Below, piece after piece: positions 22,009 to 25,352 of a stretch of DNA of 25,352 nt. The stretch is taken from contig JAZRRK010000013.1 of the NCBI GenBank assembly GCA_045650705.1, positions 1-25,352 on the forward strand. The letters run 5' to 3'. The notes beneath the pieces are model-generated. The model saw only the letters and a program-made list of their open reading frames with translations, ran no database searches and was not told the DNA's origin. The position numbers and the translations under genes were made by a program. Position 1 is the stretch's first letter, and each line of letters starts with the position of its first letter. The stretch is from UMGS1781 sp045650705 (GTDB lineage: Bacteria; Bacillota; Clostridia; TANB77; CAG-508).

Positions 22009-23460
22009 ATGAGAAAGAAAAAAGAATTTGTCGAAGGAATCGACTATGTAATTACTATAAGAAAACGAAAGAAATTTATAAAAAATCCAAAGAAAAATAT
22101 ATGTCCTATATGTGAAAATTGTAATCATAAAAATTTATGTTTAAACCGTAGAAATAAAGAAACAATGGAAAGATGCAATAAATGCAAGAATTGTACTAAT
22201 GCAGATTGTTGTGATAAATTCCATTTCTATGATGAATATGAAGGAAGATTATTAAAACTTGGAACAAATGCAAATACAGGAAAAGCCATTAGACAGTCTT
22301 TCTCTGGTAAAACAAAAGAAGTTGTTTTAGAAAAGTTAAAAAATCAATATACCAAAAATAAAGAAGAAGGAATTAAAGAAACAATTTATAGACCTAATGA
22401 ACTTTCAATATTAGAACTTGCTAAAGAAATTGAAGAAAACAAATATAATGTTTCTAGTACTCGTGGCTCTGGATACAACAGAAATATGCAAACAATTAAA
22501 GCTTGTAGTGCATACAATTTTATGTTGAAACCTATTCAGAATGTAACTAGAAATGAAATTGAAAGGTTTTTACAAGCAGAAAGACATAAAGCTAATTCTA
22601 CCATTTCAAAAGAATACAGTGTTGTAACAAAAGCATTTGAGTTGGCATTTAAAAAGAAGCTTATTAATGCAGAAACAGCACTTGACTTTAACCTTGATCC
22701 AATAGAAAAGCCTAAAAGTTATAAAGAAGATAAAGATGTTGTTGCTTTTACGATGAAAGAAGAATATATATTAGTTCAATATATGAAATCTCACCAATCT
22801 CAGTATAACAATATGCTGCTATTAGCATTATATACAGGAATGAGAATTGGCGAAGTATTAGCTCTTACAACAGATGATATTAATTTTGACCAAGATTATG
22901 GAACAATTAGAGTTACTAAAACATTAACTAAAAATAAAGCTGGTAAAACAATTGTAGGAAGTGTTCCAAAAACTAAAAATGCTAAAAGAAGTCTGCATTT
23001 AGATAAAAAATCTAAAGAAGTAATTGAAAGAGCAATTAATGAAATGAAACCAAACAAGAAAAATATGATATTTCTTCGTAAAGATGGCAAGCTTTATGAA
23101 AATAGTCAAGTAAATGGTGGATTTAAAAGAATATGTAAAAATGCTGGTATAAAAGTTATTGTTGTTAAACATAAGAAAAATTCTAAAACAAAAGGAATTC
23201 ACTATGTAAATGAAAAAACAAGTGATGTTCATGTTCATATGTTAAGACATACCTTTGCAACTAGATGTATTGAAGCAGGAATGGATTTAGCAACATTACA
23301 AAAAATATTAGGACATGCAAATATACAAACTACAATTAATATTTATGGAGATATATTTGATTATCATCAAAAAAATCAAATGTATAAATATACAGAATAT
23401 ATGCAAAAGATGAATGAAAAATATGATAAAGAATTTGAAAATTATGCGAAAAAAGAATAA
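22009..23460 (+). CDS. int: Tyrosine recombinase / integrase of the element
   Basis: It inserts and excises the element at the tRNA-Leu 3' end. The 483-residue protein has the catalytic residues Arg279 (TGMRIGEVLAL), His410 and Arg413 (HMLRHTFATR), His436 (LGHANIQTT) and Tyr446 (NIYGD). The N terminus is unusual: residues about 25-70 hold nine or more Cys in CPICENCNHKNLC and CNKCKNCTNADCC, probably a zinc-binding module, before the arm-binding region (FYDEYEGRLLKLGTNANTGK). The length exceeds the roughly 400 of Tn916 Int, explained by this extension. GAAGGGAG lies before the ATG. It sits 112 bases from the right att copy, the usual place for an element's recombinase. Confidence 0.95.
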   Translation: MRKKKEFVEGIDYVITIRKRKKFIKNPKKNICPICENCNHKNLCLNRRNKETMERCNKCKNCTNADCCDKFHFYDEYEGRLLKLGTNANTGKAIRQSFSGKTKEVVLEKLKNQYTKNKEEGIKETIYRPNELSILELAKEIEENKYNVSSTRGSGYNRNMQTIKACSAYNFMLKPIQNVTRNEIERFLQAERHKANSTISKEYSVVTKAFELAFKKKLINAETALDFNLDPIEKPKSYKEDKDVVAFTMKEEYILVQYMKSHQSQYNNMLLLALYTGMRIGEVLALTTDDINFDQDYGTIRVTKTLTKNKAGKTIVGSVPKTKNAKRSLHLDKKSKEVIERAINEMKPNKKNMIFLRKDGKLYENSQVNGGFKRICKNAGIKVIVVKHKKNSKTKGIHYVNEKTSDVHVHMLRHTFATRCIEAGMDLATLQKILGHANIQTTINIYGDIFDYHQKNQMYKYTEYMQKMNEKYDKEFENYAKKE

Positions 23461-23474
23461 GATAATAATAGATA

Positions 23475-23510
23475 ATTTGATAGAAAAATATATTCCCGAC
23501 AATGTCGGGA
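23475..23510. promoter_or_regulatory. Right-end motif cluster: TTTGATAG and an inverted TGTCGGGA pair
   Basis: ATTTGATAGAA (23475-23485) is followed by TCCCGACA (23494-23501) and TGTCGGGA (23503-23510), which together form a 17-bp palindrome. The same motifs occur reversed at the left end (12365-12416), as expected for recombinase arm sites. Confidence 0.6.
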
Positions 23511-23571
23511 TGAAACTATGAAACTTGGTATCTATTTGTATTACAGGGATAGAGGGCAAAAAGAATTTGCT

Positions 23572-23582
23572 CATCTGCACCA
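23572..23582 (+). repeat. First right att copy (CATCTGCACCA)
   Basis: Eleven bases match the 3' end of tRNA-Leu. It lies 112 bases after int and is the likely right boundary of the 11.3-kb element. Confidence 0.75.
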
Positions 23583-23596
23583 CAATCGTTAAACGA

Positions 23597-23622
23597 AAAA
23601 GCCTTGATATATCAAGGCTTTT
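23597..23622 (+). terminator. Terminator near the right end of the element
   Basis: AAAGCCTTGAT pairs with ATCAAGGCTTT around AT, followed by TTTT. It lies just after the first right att copy and would stop transcription leaving int. Confidence 0.85.
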
Positions 23623-23641
23623 TTGTTTTCTTATACCCTAA

Positions 23642-23671
23642 ATTAATGCAATACTAATGCAATAGCAAAAT
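23642..23671 (+). repeat. AATGCAATA direct repeat, left copy
   Basis: TTAATGCAATA, then CTAATGCAATAGCAAAA; it recurs with one extra A at 24303-24333. Each copy itself holds two TAATGCAATA units. Confidence 0.75.
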
Positions 23672-23749
23672 TTTTTTATAAAAAAACAACAAAAAAATCA
23701 TTAAAATTTGATAAAAAATTAATATTATAAAAAGAATTTTTTTACAAAA

Positions 23750-23788
23750 TTTTACTGGAAATTTTGAGCAATTTTTACTGGAAATTTT
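23750..23788 (+). promoter_or_regulatory. Two TTTTACTGGAAATTTT repeats upstream of the orphan promoter
   Basis: Identical 16-base copies at 23750-23765 and 23773-23788 are 23 bases apart (about two helical turns) and end 39 bases before the promoter. They could be activator or repressor sites. Confidence 0.5.
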
Positions 23789-23826
23789 ATTGTAAAATAA
23801 TGTTTGTTTGAATTGTAGACATAATG

Positions 23827-23855
23827 TTGATTTTAAGACTGAAAAGTGATATAAT
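23827..23855 (+). promoter_or_regulatory. Promoter of the 114-residue orphan gene
   Basis: TTGATT (23827-23832), 17-base spacer, TATAAT (23850-23855), 53 bases before the ATG. Confidence 0.7.
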
Positions 23856-23908
23856 AGTGGTGTATTTTAAATACGTTATTGCCTAGCAAATTATAAGGAG
23901 GAACTACT

Positions 23909-24253
23909 ATGACAGACAAATTACTTCGGGACACTTTGAAAGAAGCTCAAGAAAAAGACCAACTCGGTCTGCTTATTTGGGCAAACTGGTCAGTCTGGGA
24001 TGACTCAGGTTATCAAATGAAACCAGGAAATGAAAGCTACGATTTTGCTTTCTCTCAAATCTCTAAAGGAGAAGAAGCAACAATCAAAGCTGATTGGAAT
24101 GGACTTTCTATGCCTGGATTTATCGCAGTTTCGGTACAAAAGTTAAATTCTTCTGATGAATTCTTTGAGCAGGTTTTGGATGCGTGCGAAAAAGGTCATT
24201 ATGAAGGACCTATTACACTTGTTCCGTTAAATGAAGTTAGCGAATCTTGTTAA
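23909..24253 (+). CDS. Orphan protein of 114 residues in the att cassette
   Basis: I do not recognise this protein. It is acidic and soluble, starting MTDKLLRDTLKEAQEKDQLGLLIWANWSVWDDSGYQM, with several Trp residues in the first 40 and a C-terminal Cys. There is no membrane segment or catalytic motif I can name. AAGGAGG lies 8 bases before the ATG. It forms a complete single-gene unit with its own promoter and a strong terminator, is richer in G+C than the genes around it, and is the only gene in the 0.87-kb cassette between att copies. Cargo with a selectable benefit, such as defence, is possible but not shown. Confidence 0.75.
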   Translation: MTDKLLRDTLKEAQEKDQLGLLIWANWSVWDDSGYQMKPGNESYDFAFSQISKGEEATIKADWNGLSMPGFIAVSVQKLNSSDEFFEQVLDACEKGHYEGPITLVPLNEVSESC

Positions 24254-24259
24254 GTAGGC

Positions 24260-24298
24260 AAAGGGGATTCCGTCTGGAATCCCCTTAAAACATTTTTG
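24260..24298 (+). terminator. Terminator after the 114-residue orphan gene
   Basis: AAGGGGATTCC pairs with GGAATCCCCTT around GTCT, followed by an A/T-rich tract ending in TTTTT. Confidence 0.88.
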
Positions 24299-24302
24299 GA
24301 AA

Positions 24303-24333
24303 ATTAATGCAATAACTAATGCAATAGCAAAAA
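24303..24333 (+). repeat. AATGCAATA direct repeat, right copy
   Basis: Same sequence as 23642-23671 apart from one extra A. It lies about 104 bases before the outer att copy. Confidence 0.75.
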
Positions 24334-24436
24334 TATTTTGAAATATTAAGAAATAGGCAAAAATAGAGAATGCCTATTTTTCAATAATTTTAGCTACATG
24401 AAAATATTCTAAAATAGGCTCAAATAACTGATTAGT

Positions 24437-24450
24437 GGCCATCTGCACCA
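24437..24450 (+). repeat. Outer right att copy (GGCCATCTGCACCA)
   Basis: All 14 bases match the 3' end of tRNA-Leu (12222-12235). It is a longer match than the inner copy, so it probably marks the original chromosomal junction. Confidence 0.85.
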
Positions 24451-24481
24451 ATAATGAATCTGTTCGAACTACAGATACAAA

Positions 24482-24510
24482 AATCAATCAGTAAAATGGT
24501 TGATTTTTTT
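24482..24510 (+). terminator. Terminator just outside the outer att copy, probably the original tRNA-Leu terminator
   Basis: AATCAATCA pairs with TGGTTGATT around GTAAAA, then seven T's. Its distance from the att copy fits the native 3' end of the tRNA-Leu transcript before insertion. Confidence 0.75.
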
Positions 24511-24558
24511 GTTTGCAAAAAAATCATATGCTATGTTAGTGTGTATTGCTTCATGTAT

Positions 24559-24623
24559 CCCCCGAGTTATGATAGTATGTCATAACTCATAGGGGGTTAG
24601 GACTTATGTCAGAGCAAAGTCCT
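24559..24623. other. Two adjacent strong hairpins of unknown role
   Basis: CCCCC plus GAGTTATGA (24559-24572) pair with TCATAACTC and GGGGG (24580-24596) with a 3-base bulge. AGGACTT (24599-24605) pairs with AAGTCCT (24617-24623). They lie in a 330-base stretch without a gene (24511-24842). No promoter or known RNA family was evident; the rest of the stretch to 24740 shows nothing I can name. Confidence 0.5.
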
Positions 24624-24742
24624 ATATTATATTTGGCAAAGATTTAGAAATAAGTTCTTCTCTAAAGAAAAACATTTAGGTAATTTACAAGCTGGAAAGA
24701 TAATTTGTAATTAAATGAAAGTTTAAAAATACATTGGAACAA

Positions 24743-24771
24743 TTTACTTTTTTATGTGAATATGATAAAAT
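24743..24771 (+). promoter_or_regulatory. Promoter of the 71-residue orphan gene
   Basis: TTTACT (24743-24748), 17-base spacer, TAAAAT (24766-24771), 71 bases before the chosen ATG. Confidence 0.5.
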
Positions 24772-24842
24772 ATTGTAAATTCAATGAGAGTAGGCATTGC
24801 TTTTAATAATCTTAGCAAATATTTTTTCTAGGAGGTATGTGT

Positions 24843-25058
24843 ATGTTTACACAGAAAAATTTCTGCTTGACAGATGAAGAGTATGAAACCATAGAAAAAT
24901 GGGCAAATACTCATGAATGTAGCTGCAGGCATGGAGATAGACCTAGTCGGTCTTGTTGTGGAGGAGAGATTTCAGTAATTTTTACTCCTACTTCCATTGG
25001 TACAGCTATATCAGCCCGTTGTCTCTGTGGAAAAGAGCTTGAATTAGATAATCTTTAA
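24843..25058 (+). CDS. Small Cys-rich orphan protein, 71 residues
   Basis: I do not recognise this protein. It has seven Cys residues (8, 26, 28, 38, 39, 60, 62). The CxC pairs at 26/28 and 60/62 with His30 could form a zinc site. The ATG at 24843 is chosen because GGAGG lies 7 bases before it; an ATG at 24837 is one base from that site. It is a single-gene unit with its own promoter and terminator and has higher G+C than chromosomal genes, like the other four orphans. It lies outside the att copies, on the chromosome. Confidence 0.7.
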   Translation: MFTQKNFCLTDEEYETIEKWANTHECSCRHGDRPSRSCCGGEISVIFTPTSIGTAISARCLCGKELELDNL

Positions 25059-25065
25059 TTTATAA

Positions 25066-25104
25066 GAGACTTAATAAAAACCTACTCTATTAAGTCTCTT
25101 TTTC
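25066..25104 (+). terminator. Terminator after the 71-residue orphan gene
   Basis: AAGAGACTTAAT pairs with ATTAAGTCTCTT around a 13-base loop, followed by TTTTT. Confidence 0.85.
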
Positions 25105-25165
25105 ATTTAATTAAGTTATATTTTTTAGTAATAACAAAAAATATATAATACTACAGAAAATTTAT

Positions 25166-25194
25166 TTGACATTTCTTAATTATCTGTGTATAAT
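25166..25194 (+). promoter_or_regulatory. Consensus promoter of a short RNA
   Basis: Perfect TTGACA (25166-25171), 17-base spacer and perfect TATAAT (25189-25194). No gene with a ribosome binding site follows before the terminator ending near 25292. Confidence 0.85.
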
Positions 25195-25200
25195 AAATAT

Positions 25201-25292
25201 AGGAAATGACAAATCCACAAACGTGGTTTTGCCGAAATTAGTTGTAAAAACTCACACCTAACTCGCCAAAGTTACAGATGTGAGCTTTTTTT
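25201..25292 (+). ncRNA. Candidate small RNA of about 90 bases, possibly a type I antitoxin
   Basis: The transcript from the consensus promoter would contain a short CCAC/GTGG hairpin (25215-25226) and end in a stem CTCACA (25251-25256) with TGTGAG (25279-25284), with an inner AACT/AGTT pair, followed by seven T's. It is complementary to the 3' untranslated region of the minus-strand gene ending at 25291, and the shared stem can terminate both. This is the layout of fst- or txpA-like type I toxin-antitoxin pairs. An 11-codon frame at 25206 has no good ribosome binding site. Confidence 0.55.
25245..25292. terminator. Bidirectional terminator between the short RNA and the minus-strand gene
   Basis: The CTCACA/TGTGAG stem has T's on both outer sides (TTTTTTT on plus, TTTTT after the stem on minus). 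Confidence 0.7.
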
Positions 25293-25352
25293 ATTTATGT
25301 AGTTGCTTATCAACCCAGTTCTTGTACAGAACTGCTGTCAAGGCAACGTTTA
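25291..25352 (-). CDS. 3' end of a minus-strand gene (partial, start outside window)
   Basis: The minus frame entering at 25352 reads NVALTAVLYKNWVDKQLHK and stops at 25291-25293. Codon choice (GTT GCC TTG, CTG TAC AAG AAC TGG) is richer in G+C than the A/T-rich chromosome and resembles the orphan genes. A terminator follows at once. With only 19 residues, no family can be given; a short hydrophobic segment followed by a Trp-Lys-rich tail would fit a small membrane toxin as well as the tail of a larger protein. Confidence 0.5.
   Translation of the reverse strand, partial: NVALTAVLYKNWVDKQLHK

Larger units (their letters stand above)
12236..23582 (+). mobile_element. Integrative mobilizable element in tRNA-Leu carrying a CBASS defence unit
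   Basis: About 11.3 kb between att copies at the tRNA-Leu 3' end and 23572-23582. Contents in order are a RepA-like initiator, TnpV, a small conserved gene, candidate oriT, mobC, relaxase, two orphan genes, the minus-strand zinc-finger/Fic/CBASS operon, xis and a tyrosine recombinase beside the right end. No coupling protein or type IV secretion genes are present, so transfer would depend on a helper conjugative element. Both ends share TGTCGGGA and TTTGATAG motifs that are likely recombinase arm sites. Confidence 0.85.
23583..24450 (+). mobile_element. Second att-bounded cassette of 868 bp with one orphan gene
   Basis: The segment between the att copies at 23572-23582 and 24437-24450 has no recombinase. 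It carries a terminator, a promoter-gene-terminator unit (23827-24290), and a direct repeat of about 29 bases near both ends (23642-23671 and 24303-24333) built from AATGCAATA units. It looks like a remnant or a passive satellite island integrated in the same tRNA gene. Confidence 0.5.

Noticed and set aside
24454..24475. A TTCGAAC stretch that looks like a tRNA T arm next to the outer att copy
   Set aside because: The flanking bases do not form a correct 5-bp T stem, and no acceptor or anticodon arm is present.
1..25352. CRISPR array or insertion sequence with transposase
   Set aside because: No regularly spaced repeats with unique spacers and no DDE or serine transposase frame were seen. 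The short repeats found have other layouts.

Overview
The window looks like a chromosomal segment of a low-G+C, standard-code member of the Bacillota, most like an uncultured gut Clostridia. The reasons are the A/T-rich codons, strong AGGAGG ribosome binding sites, the dnaG-rpoD order, a Firmicutes-type 6S RNA, gshF and DUF1292 genes, and consensus sigma-A promoters (TTGACA, 17 bp, TATAAT). Species cannot be named from sequence alone.

Core region, 1-12235. The window opens in the 3' part of dnaG, followed by rpoD, valS, prs, and pncB on the opposite strand. Next come a 6S RNA, a DUF1292 gene, a small orphan gene, gshF, the rplM-rpsI operon on the minus strand, and tRNA-Leu(UAA). Two repeat families interrupt this region. 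One is a roughly 51-bp palindromic repeat that lies between rpoD and valS and also, in frame, inside valS. The other is a 170-bp nearly self-complementary, MITE-like unit upstream of prs.

Mobile region, 12236-24450. An integrative mobilizable element sits at the 3' end of tRNA-Leu. It has a RepA-N type replication initiator, TnpV, a small conserved gene, a candidate oriT, MobC and a MobA/VirD2 relaxase. There is no coupling protein or type IV secretion system. Two orphan genes of higher G+C follow. A five-gene minus-strand unit then encodes a zinc-finger-like protein, a Fic AMPylase, a two-TM effector, a CD-NTase and an E2-like protein. The last three form what I read as a short type II CBASS anti-phage system. 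The element closes with a small Xis and a tyrosine recombinase next to the first right-hand att copy (23572-23582). A second, better att copy at 24437-24450 delimits a further cassette of about 0.87 kb carrying one orphan gene and no recombinase.

Right flank, 24451-25352. This holds a terminator, two strong hairpins of unknown role, a small Cys-rich orphan gene, and a convergent pair made of a short promoter-driven RNA and the 3' end of a minus-strand gene. That pair has the layout of a type I toxin-antitoxin locus.

The main points of interest are the CBASS unit, whose effector I cannot place in a described family and whose E2 gene appears frameshifted just before its conserved C-terminal motif; the nested att cassette; the repeat inside valS; and the shared operator region between the defence operon and the xis-int module.
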